Below, piece after piece: positions 1 through 8,583 of a stretch of 64,000 nucleotides of DNA (position 1 is the stretch's first letter; each line of letters starts with the position of its first letter). This DNA comes from Kappaphycus alvarezii (lineage: Eukaryota; Rhodophyta; Florideophyceae; Gigartinales; Solieriaceae). The notes beneath the pieces were generated by a model, which was not told the origin of the DNA, ran no database searches, and worked only from the letters and a program-made list of their open reading frames with translations. The stretch is taken from positions 62,001 through 126,000 of the forward strand of contig NADL03000609.1 in NCBI GenBank assembly GCA_002205965.3, read 5' to 3'. Both the position numbers and the translations under genes were made by a program.

Positions 1-81
1 GCGACAAAAGTGCTGCCGTGGTATTGTTGAACGAACAAAAGGGAGTGTATATAGAAGAGAGTTGAGAAAGCTACAAGCAAG

Positions 82-89
82 TATAAAAG
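82..89 (+). promoter_or_regulatory. Antisense TATA-like box in the LTR
   Basis: TATAAAAG followed by GGGC reads on the strand opposite to the element. The same sequence is kept in the LTRs near 7.64, 48.06 and 62.15 kb and is mutated near 57.1 kb. It could start antisense transcription out of the LTR; no transcript evidence is available. Confidence 0.35.
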
Positions 90-233
90 GGGCAGGGTCT
101 ACCACCGACGCTCTGCGACCGCGGAAAAATTTTCTTGGGTCTGAAGTTGACTCTCAACTTCCTACTACTCGGGACTTGGCTTGAAGTTGTCTGCCAACTT
201 GCTTGACCTCTCCATGAGGAAGCAGTTTACTCA

Positions 234-245
234 GCTTATATAGAC
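234..245 (-). promoter_or_regulatory. LTR genomic promoter TATA box
   Basis: GTCTATATAAGC on the minus strand, conserved at 7797-7808, 56972-56983 and 61984-61995, and altered to GTCTATAGAAGC at 48219-48230. It lies after the LTR gene and before the hairpins and U5, as expected for the U3 promoter of the full-length transcript. Confidence 0.6.
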
Positions 246-368
246 TTTTGGCTACCCCTAAAGTCCGAACAAAACTACAGAAGATACCAAGAAATGCATA
301 AAAACTTTGTGTGGACAATATACTCTAAGCAAAAGATACTTAAGAAACTAACAATTAATTTGGTCCTC

Positions 369-964
369 TTATTTCCCATTCTCTAAATCAGATCCAAACA
401 ACTCCTCTAAAATATCCATGCTGTCCAAGCAGTCCCCACAAATATCTGCGAATGGCTCCACTCTCTATTTCCCCCTGGGAGATATCTAGACTACTAAAGA
501 TATCTCCATCCGGTTCCATCGTGGGCACAACTTGATCCATACTCTCTATTCCAGGCCCCACCGTCCAACACTTTCCATGCCCCCTGTTCCTCATCCTCCT
601 CTCTCCTCCTCTCCTCCTCCCCTCTCCTCCTCCTCTTCTCCTCTTCTCCTCCTCATCCTCTTCCTCCTCTCCTCCTCCTCCTCTCCTCATCCTCCTCCTG
701 AGCCTCGTACACTAGCTCAGGGGCTAACCATTCCTCGAAGGACTCCCCGCTCTCCTCCTCGACCTTCTCAGCCTCTCCCGGACTTACCTCCCTCGCTTCT
801 TCTTCTATGAAGAGGCGGCGCACGAACTCGATGATTTGCTTCTTTGTTTGCCGCCGGATGTAGTCGTCGGCATCGGTTGGCCCGTAGGCGGCGAGACGAA
901 GGCCATTGATGGAACGGGAAGGGCGGTTTTTGGAAATAGGGACAGAGGGGCGAAGGTTGCTCAT
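369..964 (-). pseudogene. LTR-encoded acidic protein, copy 1
   Basis: The start is the ATG at 964, opening with MSNLRP; the conserved stop is at 369-371. An N-terminal basic stretch is followed by a conserved helix-like segment (K-Q-I-I-E-F-V-R-R-L-F-I-E-E-E), then ESFEEWLAPELVYE, then a long Glu/Arg/Gly tract, then the C-terminal motif MEPDGDIFSSLDIS. A small indel near 455 shifts the frame, so the conserved C-terminus (DICGDCLDSMDILEELFG in the copy at 61.3 kb) is read out of frame here. A TATTTAAA box lies 108 bp upstream. The family is not recognised. The acidic, bulky-hydrophobic C-terminus resembles an activation domain, which is inference only. Homologous copies lie at 48.4-48.9, 56.3-56.8 and 61.3-61.9 kb, each inside an LTR. 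Confidence 0.72.
588..705. repeat. Polypyrimidine CCT/CTC low-complexity tract
   Basis: Nearly pure C/T triplets (TCC, CTC). On the minus strand they encode the Glu/Arg/Gly low-complexity middle of the LTR gene. Replication slippage here probably explains the length and frame differences between gene copies. Confidence 0.8.
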
Positions 965-1071
965 TGTGATAGACGTTGGGGAACAGGAGGCAATGTAGGG
1001 TGTTTGGGTGTGTGGGGGAGAGGGGTGATGAGTAAAATGATCGGGGGCATTTGGAACTTAGAATAAAGGGG

Positions 1072-1079
1072 TTTAAATA
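1072..1079 (-). promoter_or_regulatory. TATTTAAA promoter of the LTR gene
   Basis: TATTTAAA on the minus strand, 108 bp upstream of the ATG at 964. The same octamer sits upstream of the other three copies (49017-49024, 56172-56179, 61200-61207). Conservation in four of four copies suggests the gene has its own promoter, separate from the TATATAAG box of the LTR. Confidence 0.6.
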
Positions 1080-1332
1080 GGCTCCCGGGGCAGGTTCTAT
1101 AGATTAGGAATAGGTAAAATAAATCTGCAAGGGATTTTGCAATAGTGCATTTGCGCCCTTCTTCTCAAAAAAGGCGAATTTGGAGGAGGAGGTAAGCTAA
1201 AAGGGAAAAGGGACTTGATTCGGGGTCGATTCAGAGGGTTAAATACAGTATAAAAATATCTAGATAAAATGGAAGTAAATTTGGAAATGACGGTTGGAGA
1301 AGTTAGGGGCGGGATCGTTGTAGGTTGCTGGA

Positions 1333-1414
1333 TTACACGAGGGGAGGACCATTTCCTGTATTACGTGAAGGGAGGACCATTTCCTGTATTAAATGAGGGG
1401 GACCATTTTTTGTA
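1333..1414. repeat. 28-bp tandem repeat at the LTR start
   Basis: Three imperfect units (1333-1360, 1361-1388, 1389-1414) centred on GAGGACCATTTCCTGTA. They lie at the 5' end of U3 of the left LTR. The other LTRs do not keep them clearly. Confidence 0.7.
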
Positions 1415-1490
1415 TTACACGCCCCCTTTCTCAAGGCGAACGTCCCGGGTCGTCACTGCTCTTCTTCTGCTTCCGTTAGTGTTCGCTGTC

Positions 1491-1826
1491 TTATTGATAA
1501 ATGTATGGTCTCTCAAACGGGTACGGATGCAACTGATTACCAATATGATGCTCTAAAAAGTAGGTTCGCATTACTGGTACCTCACTTTGTAGCATAGCCT
1601 CATATATTGGTTTGATCACATCGAGGTGGGGTTGAATACATTCTTCTTCCGTGACTCTTCCGAATCTTCCAAGAGTGAAAAAATATATGTGATATGCAAA
1701 CTCTTCTGGAAGATGCCGGAGGAATGGATGTCGATAAGAAAAGAAGACGCGCATCATCAAGAACGAATCTTCGTAAGATAAGTGCGGTCCATGTAGCGCC
1801 CTAAAACATAAACAGATGCTTATCAT
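1491..1826 (-). CDS. Unknown domain, second copy, downstream of Ty3 integrase
   Basis: A 111-residue ORF from the ATG at 1826 to a stop at 1491. It is a divergent duplicate of the C-terminal domain of the preceding integrase ORF: ICLCFRALHGP here versus ICLCFRTLNGP there, followed in both by a run of the type RV-FS, then a G-R-aromatic-G motif, then (D/N)-hydrophobic-I-(K/R)-PIY and a closing YP-E-PY. Similarity continues upstream of the ATG in the same frame (WLRNISEDA against WIISVTRDY) to about 1880. The original start therefore probably lay further upstream, or the domain was reached by frameshift from pol. No known family is recognised, and there is no signal peptide, convincing membrane segment or viral envelope feature. 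It ends just before the polypurine tract and 3' LTR. Confidence 0.7.
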   Translation of the reverse strand: MISICLCFRALHGPHLSYEDSFLMMRVFFSYRHPFLRHLPEEFAYHIYFFTLGRFGRVTEEECIQPHLDVIKPIYEAMLQSEVPVMRTYFLEHHIGNQLHPYPFERPYIYQ

Positions 1827-1933
1827 GAAATAAGAAATGACCTGCGCATCGTTCGCATCCTCGGAGATATTGCGCAGCCAAAAAGATAATCTTCTTCTTC
1901 CGACTGTATGCTGTGCATGGTTGTGAAGGAGAG

Positions 1934-3732
1934 CTAGAGATGAAGTTGTGGTGGACGGTCCCGATGAATGGCCGCGACCAGCTCCTGACGTACTGGGACC
2001 TGCACGAGGTCCTCTCGGGGACGACCGGAACCTCTTCTGGGCGGGTTGTTGTCTCCTGAAGGTCCTCCTCTGGTCATCATCACTGCTTCAGGAGGATCCT
2101 CGCCGCCTCCAACGTTCCCAATTTGTGGCGGAGAAACGTAAGGTTCCCATAGAGGATACGGGACCAGCCTGTATTCCATATCCGGGGGTAAGGCGTAACC
2201 TCTCAGTCGCACGTCTTGGTTGTTCTTGAGAAATACGTAAATTGGACGGATAATATTCAGATACGTTTGCGACAAGTCTCCAGCAGCTACCATTCCATAT
2301 CTTCCTATAGAGTAATGATATATTACCTCCACAAACTCTGGACCTGCTTCCGTGAACCTTCCGTTTTGGAATGAAAATAGAACTCTTATTAATAGTCGGA
2401 AATCTTCTTCAGGTAGCAATGGTCCGTTCAACGTACGAAAACATAGGCATATATTAATGTAGAAATGGATGATTACGTGGAGTTCGTAGTAGTCCCGCGT
2501 AACCGAGATGATCCATTCCCAGGCCCTTTTTCCTCCCATAGGAATCATTCTATAGTTAAAGATGAGTATGCCCCGTGGTTGCGCATAGTCCTGTGTGAGA
2601 AGGAATTCTTCAGGCCTCTGATGGTAAGGGACCAGACGACGTGCATGGATGGCCCTCCTTGATCTCTTCCCTGAGCTTGAACAGAGCTGATAGTGCGGGT
2701 GTCTTTCCTCCGTGACGATGCAAGGGTTCGAGTACTTGGTTTGGAAGGCCGGCCACTTCACAGCCTGCTGCATTGCTTTTCCATGTACTACAAGTACTTT
2801 AGAGCCAACTGAAAAGGTTCTGACTGCAGGTTCTGCATCCTTATTTCTTGTCTGTGTTAGCGCGCGGTGTGATCTCCAGCCTTCGGTGGCCAGTAGTTCA
2901 ACTTCCCTACTCTCTTCATCGATAATATTTGTTTCCATGTCTCTCTGTAACATTCTAGGAGCCCTTCCGTACATTAGCTCGAATGGTGAGCGTCCATTTC
3001 TTCCTCTTCTTCGACGGTAGCCGTATAACACTTTTGGTAAGGCATCTTCCCACTGGATTTCATTCTCCATAGTTTTCGATATTGCTCGTTTGATGGTTCC
3101 AACCATCCTCTCCGCTTTCCCGTTGGACATAGGAGCGTATGCGAGAACGGTCTTCAGCTGAATCCCTTTCTCTTCCAAAAAACGAAGCAGTGAAGTTGCA
3201 GTAAAACAAAGGGCGTTATCCGAGATGATCCTTTTTGGAAGACCAAACGGTTCAATTATTTCTTTTTCGATGAATCTCAGTACCACCTCAGCATTTGCCT
3301 CCTCGACTGCAACTGCTATTGGCCATCCAGTAAGATGTTCCACCCCTATAAGGAGATATTTGTTTCCGGAAGAAGTTTCCTTGAACGGGCCCGCGAAGTC
3401 AATTGAGAAGGTTTCAAAGAGACCGGAAACTGGAAAACTTAGAGTTGTCTTATACTTCCGTATTGGAGTGAATTTTTGGCAGTTGTCGCAGCTTTTCACG
3501 AAATTATAGACGTCCTTATGGATACCGGGCCACCAGAATCTCTCAGTTACGAATTTTTGGTTGTTTCGAGATCCCAATGCCCTAGCTCATCATGGAAAGT
3601 CCTCAAGATCTTCATTCTTTCTTTCAAAGGGGCCACTAGTCGGGGACCGGCTTTAGTGTGCCGGAAGTTTCCCATTCCACAATGTAAAAGCCTTTTGATT
3701 CCTGCGTACCCAATTTCGGTGTTCAAGATCAA
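1934..3732 (-). pseudogene. pol: Ty3/gypsy integrase with C-terminal extension
   Basis: The integrase inserts element cDNA into chromosomes. The His half of the HHCC zinc module (HDELGH) lies in the 3732-3547 frame. The Cys half (CDNC) and the rest lie in a 547-residue ORF, 3577-1934, so one frameshift splits the module near 3.56 kb. The catalytic core has FSIDFAGPF (Asp, about residue 58), ISDNA (Asp, about 119) and GKAERM (Glu, about 155); 35 residues separate the last two, the DD35E spacing. A basic region ending RLVPYHQ (about 270-325) resembles a GPY/F module. From about residue 355 an unrecognised domain with ICLCFRTLNGP follows, then a Pro/Gly/Arg-rich tail. This extension is not part of a standard Ty3 integrase, and its divergent duplicate lies immediately downstream. 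Confidence 0.85.
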
Positions 3733-4360
3733 CCTTTCTCATTTCTAGTCCATCGAGGAATTTGATCAGTCCGTGAATATTAGCTTCGTACTCGTTATCG
3801 TTCGGCAACTGCAACTCGGCGACTCCGACGATGTCCTCCGAAGCTTTTTCATTTGGAATCAGTGCGTCCCTCAAGCGGGATAGGTAATCGGCAGGCTGAT
3901 TATTGCGTCCGGGTCTATACACAATTTCAAACCGATATTCTGCGAAAATGTCGAGCCATCGGGCCAAGCGGTGATGTACATCCTTCTTTTGGAATGCTGT
4001 TTTAAGTGCCTGGTGATCAGTTATCAAGACAAATTTCTCGAGTGATAAAAGGTATACGCGAAACTTTTTCAGCGCGAAGACGACAGCTAGCGCTTCTTTC
4101 TCGCAGACTGAGTATCTCTTTTCCGCATCATTCAGAGTTCGGCTTGCGAATTGAACAGGGTGTAGTCTTCCGTTTTCATCTTTTTGGGACAAAACGGCAC
4201 CCAAAGACCGTTCTGAGGCATCTGTCTCCACAACGAATGGTCTCTTGAAATCTGGGTACATGAGAACTGGGGGGACACATAGCTTATCTTTAAGCTCCTG
4301 AAATGCAGTTTCCATTTCCTTGTTCCAGTAAAATTTTCCGTTCTTCGTAGTGCCTGGCAT
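3653..4360 (-). CDS. pol: Ty3/gypsy RNase H and connection
   Basis: A 235-residue ORF carrying RNase H, which removes genomic RNA during reverse transcription. Visible active-site residues are Asp in ETDAS (about residue 46), Glu in EKEALAV (about 87) and Asp in TDHQAL (about 117). It begins inside the RT-RNase H tether and is in a different frame from RT upstream (overlap 4290-4360) and from integrase downstream. A single continuous pol is therefore interrupted at both junctions. The indels may be mutations or assembly errors. The C-terminal part (YRPGRNNQPADYLSRL) is the usual end of gypsy RNase H. Confidence 0.88.
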   Translation of the reverse strand: MPGTTKNGKFYWNKEMETAFQELKDKLCVPPVLMYPDFKRPFVVETDASERSLGAVLSQKDENGRLHPVQFASRTLNDAEKRYSVCEKEALAVVFALKKFRVYLLSLEKFVLITDHQALKTAFQKKDVHHRLARWLDIFAEYRFEIVYRPGRNNQPADYLSRLRDALIPNEKASEDIVGVAELQLPNDNEYEANIHGLIKFLDGLEMRKVDLEHRNWVRRNQKAFTLWNGKLPAH

Positions 4361-5216
4361 GTAACGGTGCTGCAGTCTTGGCGAAATCTTTGATAAATCT
4401 TCTGTAATATGAGGCCAGTCCTAAGAAGCTTCGGACCTCCGTCTTTGAAGCGGGCCTTGGTGCCAACTTTATTTTTTTCGTTTTCTCTGGATCCACTCTA
4501 ATTCCCTCTTGGTCGACGATATGACCGAGTAATTGGATAGAAGTTTTCGCAAAGAAGCATTTGCTCAACTTAATTTTCAAGCTATACTCCGATATCCTCT
4601 CCACAACTGTCTTGACGTGCGAGATGTGCTGATCCAATGTTTCTGAGAATATGACGACATCATCGATATAGACTCTTGCGAATGGAAGTCCTTTCAAAAC
4701 CTCGTTCATCATTCTTTGGAATGTAGCTGGTGCATTCATGAGACCAAAAGGCATCACTTCGAACCTGAACGTACCGGCTTTGCTGGTAAAGGTTGTTTTT
4801 TCCTTACATTTTTCATCCAATGGAATCTGCCAATAGCCAGTGTAAAGGTCAATTGAGGTGAAATATCTCCCGTCCTTCAGGTCCTCGAGGATCTCCTCCA
4901 TGTTCGGAATCGGAAATCGATCGGGTATCATTCTCTGGTTCAGTTGTCGGTAATCGACGCAAAAACGCAGCTTTCCATCCTTCTTTGGTGCGACCACAAC
5001 TGGAAACGACCATGGGGATGAAACTGGTCGAATAATATCATTTTTCAGCATACTTGTAACATTTTCTGAGATAAATTGGTCATATTTTGGCGGTTGACGT
5101 CTAGGCTTGTGGTAAATCGGTTGAGTGTCGGTAAGTTCGAACGAGTGAGTAACCGGTACACTTGCTTGTCTTAAATCTGAAACGCTCCATGCAATTACTT
5201 CGGAAGATGTTAACAT
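4290..5216 (-). CDS. pol: Ty3/gypsy reverse transcriptase
   Basis: A 308-residue ORF spanning fingers to thumb. Motifs in order are SPWSFPVVVAPKKDG, FCVDYRQLN, FTSIDLYTGYWQI (first catalytic Asp), FEVMPFGLMNAPATFQ, VYIDDVVIFS (the YxDD box, about residue 183), LGHIVD and the thumb motif RSFLGLASYYRRFI. All RT landmarks are present, so the domain looks near intact up to a frameshift at about 4.34 kb. The final residues of this ORF are then out of frame and RNase H resumes in the next frame. Domain order PR-RT-RH-IN is that of Ty3/gypsy, not copia. Confidence 0.93.
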   Translation of the reverse strand: MLTSSEVIAWSVSDLRQASVPVTHSFELTDTQPIYHKPRRQPPKYDQFISENVTSMLKNDIIRPVSSPWSFPVVVAPKKDGKLRFCVDYRQLNQRMIPDRFPIPNMEEILEDLKDGRYFTSIDLYTGYWQIPLDEKCKEKTTFTSKAGTFRFEVMPFGLMNAPATFQRMMNEVLKGLPFARVYIDDVVIFSETLDQHISHVKTVVERISEYSLKIKLSKCFFAKTSIQLLGHIVDQEGIRVDPEKTKKIKLAPRPASKTEVRSFLGLASYYRRFIKDFAKTAAPLHARHYEERKILLEQGNGNCISGA

Positions 5217-5227
5217 GTCGGATATTT

Positions 5228-5721
5228 TCAGTGAGGCGGGGCGGGAAGGTGCTGCACTTTTCCTTGGATTTCTGCCATTTGGCGCCCTTTTTCTTCTTGA
5301 TCCTCAACCTCAATATTTTGAAGGACCTCTTCCGTCGTGCTCACATCTTCATATATGGAATTCGACGTATTCTTATTTTCTTTGCAAAGGTAATCTTCTT
5401 TCATGCTCCGAATTCTGTCCTTTGATTCGATATCATCGCAAAAAGAAACACATTCGGGTTTCAAACTTATCCTAGAATTCCAGTCGTCATCTGTTTCAAA
5501 CCCAGAATCATAATCGTCCCATGCCATGTTCATTACCCCCGAGGGTACCCTTTTCCACTTCCGAAAGTGTTAGTTGGTTCCGAATCTTCGCTGTCATAGC
5601 TAGAAGTGAAATCTTCACTGTCCGTTTCTTTTAAATCTTCAGGATGCGTGCTTTTGTCGAAATCCAGGGGCATCTTCACGGTTCTGCCGTCAATATTAAC
5701 TGAAACCATTTGGTTGCCCAA
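5228..5721 (-). pseudogene. pol: Protease C-terminus and acidic PR-RT linker
   Basis: Two short frames, 5721-5533 and 5533-5228, join the protease to RT. The first resumes the retropepsin fold in a new frame: IDLGNQ matches the usual position after the DAIIG motif of gag-PR, so a frameshift near 5740 splits protease. What follows is rich in Asp, Glu and Ser, without motifs. Whether the shift is programmed, mutational or an assembly error cannot be told; the right-hand copy reaches the window end before this point. Confidence 0.6.
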
Positions 5722-7406
5722 GTCAATGCATTCCTAGTCTTTCCATGGGGGCAGCCAATGATTGCATCGAAAGGGAGATCCGGCATGACAAGAAAGTCTA
5801 CATCAACTTTAGAGTCCCCAAAGAACACGGAAACCTTGTCAACAGTGCCCATGCATTTTGAGACGGTTCCATCCGCTACAGTTATTTTTCGAGTCGTTGG
5901 AGTAATTTCGAGACCTAGATCTGTCACCAAAGTTTCTGAAATGAGGTTTGGAACAGCACCCGAATCGAAGAGAGCTTGGGTTTTCATACCCAATACTTTG
6001 ACTGGTACCAGCTTAAGACGTCTTGGTGCTGTCGAGGCCGATTGAAGAAACAGTTTCTTACCCTTAGCGGACTTATTAGACCTGATAATTTTTTTGAGTT
6101 CTTTTCTCGCATCCTCTGCGTCGCCCCTCAAAAGTTGACCAAACGTTATCCCAGTTGGGGCCGATGCAAGCTCAGCCACCAAATTGTACCTCTTCACATA
6201 CTCTAGTACGTCCTTAGAGATACTCTTAACTTTCTTACTCTTTTTCGTCTTCTTGGCCGGAGTGACTCCCACTCCTGGAACAACTTGATCAGACCTCTTG
6301 GTTCGAGGAGGTACAGGTGCTGGGATATGCTCCAGCATTCCATACTCTAGCCTAGGTTTCTTCGATAAAATGTTCCCTTCCCCATCCCTTTTTGTCACAT
6401 TGACTTGACTAATCTCTTCAGCGATGGATACGTTACCGGCATCCGTCAACCTTTGATCCCTTCTATTTTGTAAGATTTTCACCTCTGGTCCTGACTCACT
6501 CCTTGCTTCCGATAAATTTGCTCTTCTGTTGTCTTTAGACCAGCAGTTACTTTCATGATGCCCATATCGACCGCACTTTGCACAACGAGTGTTTCTATGT
6601 GGATTATCAGGACACCTGTTTGCAAAGTGTCCAGGCTTGTGACAGTAAGAACAGACTTCTGCGGCCTTAGGGGCCCCAGACTGGTTCTTCTTAATGGTAA
6701 GAGTAAGGCTTTCCAACTGCGAGGTTATCATGTCAAGTCGATTATCGAATCGGGTTTCCAACCTTTCTTCCAAGTTTTTGACATCGCTCCTGACAGATTC
6801 TAATGCCGCTGCACTAGTAGCCGGCCTTTGATAATTCTTTTCAGGATGTACGATAGACATCGATGTGCGGGTTTCCCTCGGTACCTCACTCAGTGACTGA
6901 AACGTCTCCGAATTTTTGACAAATTCTACTATGGTACCCTTCAGTTCATCAAAAGTGTGAGGGCCCTTGATGAGGAGGAAATCGGAGAGCCGCTTATCCC
7001 CCATAGCCGCCTTACGCAGCATTCCGTACTTGGCTTGGGCGTTGAACCCAGCCTTTTCATAAAGATCACACAAGTACACCAATGAGCTTAACAAATCGTC
7101 GAAGTTGAGCCGGGCCTCTATGGCGGTACGAATCATCTCATCTGGTTCTACCTCCTTAGCATACTCTTTCACAAGCCACTCACATACCTCACCGAAGTTA
7201 CGCCCATTCCCGTTAAGAGACCACCCGTCGATAAACTTGGACTTATATTTGTGCTTTGCGTCACCATGAAGATAGGCGAAGATACTTGCGGCCTTCTCTT
7301 CATCGCCCTTCTCTCGCATCACAACGTTGACATATGTGTAAAGAAACTCCTCAACGTCTTCAGTCTTGCCCCCTGTGAACGTTATACGAGCAGCGTTGAG
7401 ATCCAT
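5676..7406 (-). CDS. gag: Ty3/gypsy Gag-protease
   Basis: A 576-residue ORF beginning MDLNAA at 7406, about 90 bp after the 5' LTR. The N-terminal half is a gypsy-type capsid region. Two CCHC zinc knuckles follow: C-S-Y-C-x4-H-x4-C (about 250-265) and C-A-K-C-x4-H-x4-C (about 275-288), the nucleocapsid. Then comes a Lys-rich stretch (TPAKKTKKSKKVKS) and a retropepsin with the catalytic ALFDSGA (about residue 480) and the DAIIG flap-side motif. Gag and protease are fused in one frame here. The ORF leaves the protease frame after DAIIGCP and ends in unrelated residues. A near-identical but frameshifted copy lies in inverted orientation at 62389-64000. Confidence 0.92.
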   Translation of the reverse strand: MDLNAARITFTGGKTEDVEEFLYTYVNVVMREKGDEEKAASIFAYLHGDAKHKYKSKFIDGWSLNGNGRNFGEVCEWLVKEYAKEVEPDEMIRTAIEARLNFDDLLSSLVYLCDLYEKAGFNAQAKYGMLRKAAMGDKRLSDFLLIKGPHTFDELKGTIVEFVKNSETFQSLSEVPRETRTSMSIVHPEKNYQRPATSAAALESVRSDVKNLEERLETRFDNRLDMITSQLESLTLTIKKNQSGAPKAAEVCSYCHKPGHFANRCPDNPHRNTRCAKCGRYGHHESNCWSKDNRRANLSEARSESGPEVKILQNRRDQRLTDAGNVSIAEEISQVNVTKRDGEGNILSKKPRLEYGMLEHIPAPVPPRTKRSDQVVPGVGVTPAKKTKKSKKVKSISKDVLEYVKRYNLVAELASAPTGITFGQLLRGDAEDARKELKKIIRSNKSAKGKKLFLQSASTAPRRLKLVPVKVLGMKTQALFDSGAVPNLISETLVTDLGLEITPTTRKITVADGTVSKCMGTVDKVSVFFGDSKVDVDFLVMPDLPFDAIIGCPHGKTRNALTWATKWFQLILTAEP

Positions 7407-7478
7407 GATTACAGAAAAGAAATCCCCCGAAGTGTTCCTTACTACTGCTCAACTCGAATACCTCGGGTGCAACCCCCT

Positions 7479-7492
7479 CCACAAGAGTACCA
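7479..7492 (-). promoter_or_regulatory. Primer-binding site of the Ty3 element
   Basis: Two bases after the LTR end (CTATCA) the minus strand reads TGGTACTCTTGTGG. It starts with the TGG expected for pairing with the CCA end of a primer tRNA; the tRNA species was not identified. The same sequence follows the LTR ending at 62300. Confidence 0.55.
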
Positions 7493-7494
7493 AA

Positions 7495-8211
7495 TGATAG
7501 GGGTAAATCGGCGGGGGAAGAGATCCTCAGAACCAATTACCCTGAGAAGGAGGTGTTGCGAGCGACAAAAGTGCTACCGTGGTATTGTTGAACGAACAAA
7601 AGGGAGTGTATATAGAAGAGAGTTGAAAGCTACAAGCAAGTATAAAAGGGGCAGGGTCTACCACCGACGCTCTGCGACAGCGTAAGAAAAAGTTTTCTTG
7701 GGTCTGAAGTTGACTCTCAACTTCCTACTACTCGGGACTTGGCTTGAAGTTGTCTGCCAACTTGCTTCACCTCCACTAAAGGAAGCAGTTTACTCGGCTT
7801 ATATAGACTTTTGGCTACCCCAAAAGTCTCAAACAAACATACTAATAACCATAAAATGTATTCACGGTAATCGTGTGAACCAGAGAGACTATTAGAAGAT
7901 ATTTCCTCAAGGTAAATATCTAGGTGCCATACCCATGCCAGCCACCCATCGGCCAGGGGTGGGAATTGATGTGGCCATTATATAGACCTTTCAGAGCTAC
8001 TTGTAGTATCACCCACAACCTGGAACTGTACTGACATCTACTATGACAGCGTGTCCTAAAATGAAAAAAATCAACCGATGAATTTGCCACACTCCCAAAT
8101 TAAAAATATCTGCAAATTCAAAAACTGTAAAAATATTTTCCGAATTCCGATACTGTATACAATCATGGTCCTCATCTAGATTTTTTTTCGTGTGCGGATT
8201 TGCGCACATCA
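7495..8211 (-). repeat. 5' LTR of Ty3 element A, lacking the LTR gene
   Basis: A 717-bp LTR from TGATGTGCGC (8211, minus strand) to CTATCA (7495). The first 180 bp match the start of the solo LTR at 55954, and the last 430 bp match the other LTRs. Between them (about 7915-8030) the 0.7-kb gene segment is replaced by about 110 bp of unrelated sequence that carries another TATATAA-like box near 7980. The 5' and 3' LTRs of this element therefore differ in structure. Confidence 0.8.
7797..7808 (-). promoter_or_regulatory. Ty3 5' LTR TATA box
   Basis: GTCTATATAAGC, about 390 bp upstream of the gag ATG and upstream of the paired hairpins of the R region. It is the expected promoter of the full-length element RNA. 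Confidence 0.6.
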
Positions 8212-8281
8212 TAATGCTCACGAACATTCACTCGTCAGATTCCTGCTCCAGTGAATACTGGCGGCACTCTATTACGGACAA

Positions 8282-8543
8282 AATGAGGGAAAGAATAGAT
8301 TTATGGAACGCGGGGCACTTCAGAACACTATGGGCGCAAGCACTCGACCAGCCCAAACACCGCACCGCACGAGCTCCGTTCACTTCGGACCAGCAACAGG
8401 TCAATGTAAAACGGGCGACAGAACTGGCCAAAGAAGGTGCGTACGGAAAGGCTGCACAAGCTTTGCGCTCGCTAGGCTTTCTGCCAGCTACCAGTGATGT
8501 AATTGATGCTCTTATCGATAACATCCCCAGCAGGCCCCGATGA
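8282..8543 (+). CDS. LINE-A pre-RT segment
   Basis: This frame reads MRERIDLWNAGHFRTLW, then a Gln-Val-x-x-Lys-Arg-Ala-x-x-Leu-x-x-x-Gly motif and YGKAAQALRSLGF, then a stretch ending IDALID. It is the helical region that usually leads into the RT of REL-type LINEs (SLGFLPAT here; SLSVFPAT in copy 2). A stop just after it and a frame change separate it from RT. Its molecular role is not known. Confidence 0.55.
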
Positions 8544-8583
8544 AAAACTCCAGTCAGGGGAACATCTTCTACCAACTACAGTT

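Larger units (their letters stand above)
1..1419 (-). repeat. 3' LTR of Ty3 element A (cut by window edge)
   Basis: On the minus strand this LTR starts near 1419 (TGTAATACA), just after a purine-rich tract (about 1420-1437), and runs past position 1. Comparison with the LTR at 7495 shows about 67 bases missing at the left, so the full length would be about 1.49 kb. It holds, in minus-strand order, a 28-bp tandem repeat, the LTR gene (964 to 369), a genomic TATA box at 234-245, two hairpins and U5. It shares its gene-containing U3 with the LTRs at 47911-49353 and 60880-62300. The gene-free 5' LTR of the same element (7495-8211) has a different U3 start. Confidence 0.82.

Noticed and set aside
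532..810. Plus-strand ORF rich in Pro, Ser and Leu
   Set aside because: It is the antisense of the polypyrimidine tract of the LTR gene.
388..964. The acidic ORF next to the LTR read as a host gene or as an env-like third ORF of the element
   Set aside because: Copies occur inside two solo LTRs with target duplications and upstream of gag in element B, so it belongs to the LTR.
1934..2530. The integrase C-terminal extension as a chromodomain
   Set aside because: It lacks the aromatic cage pattern and order of chromodomains, and it is duplicated as a separate ORF.
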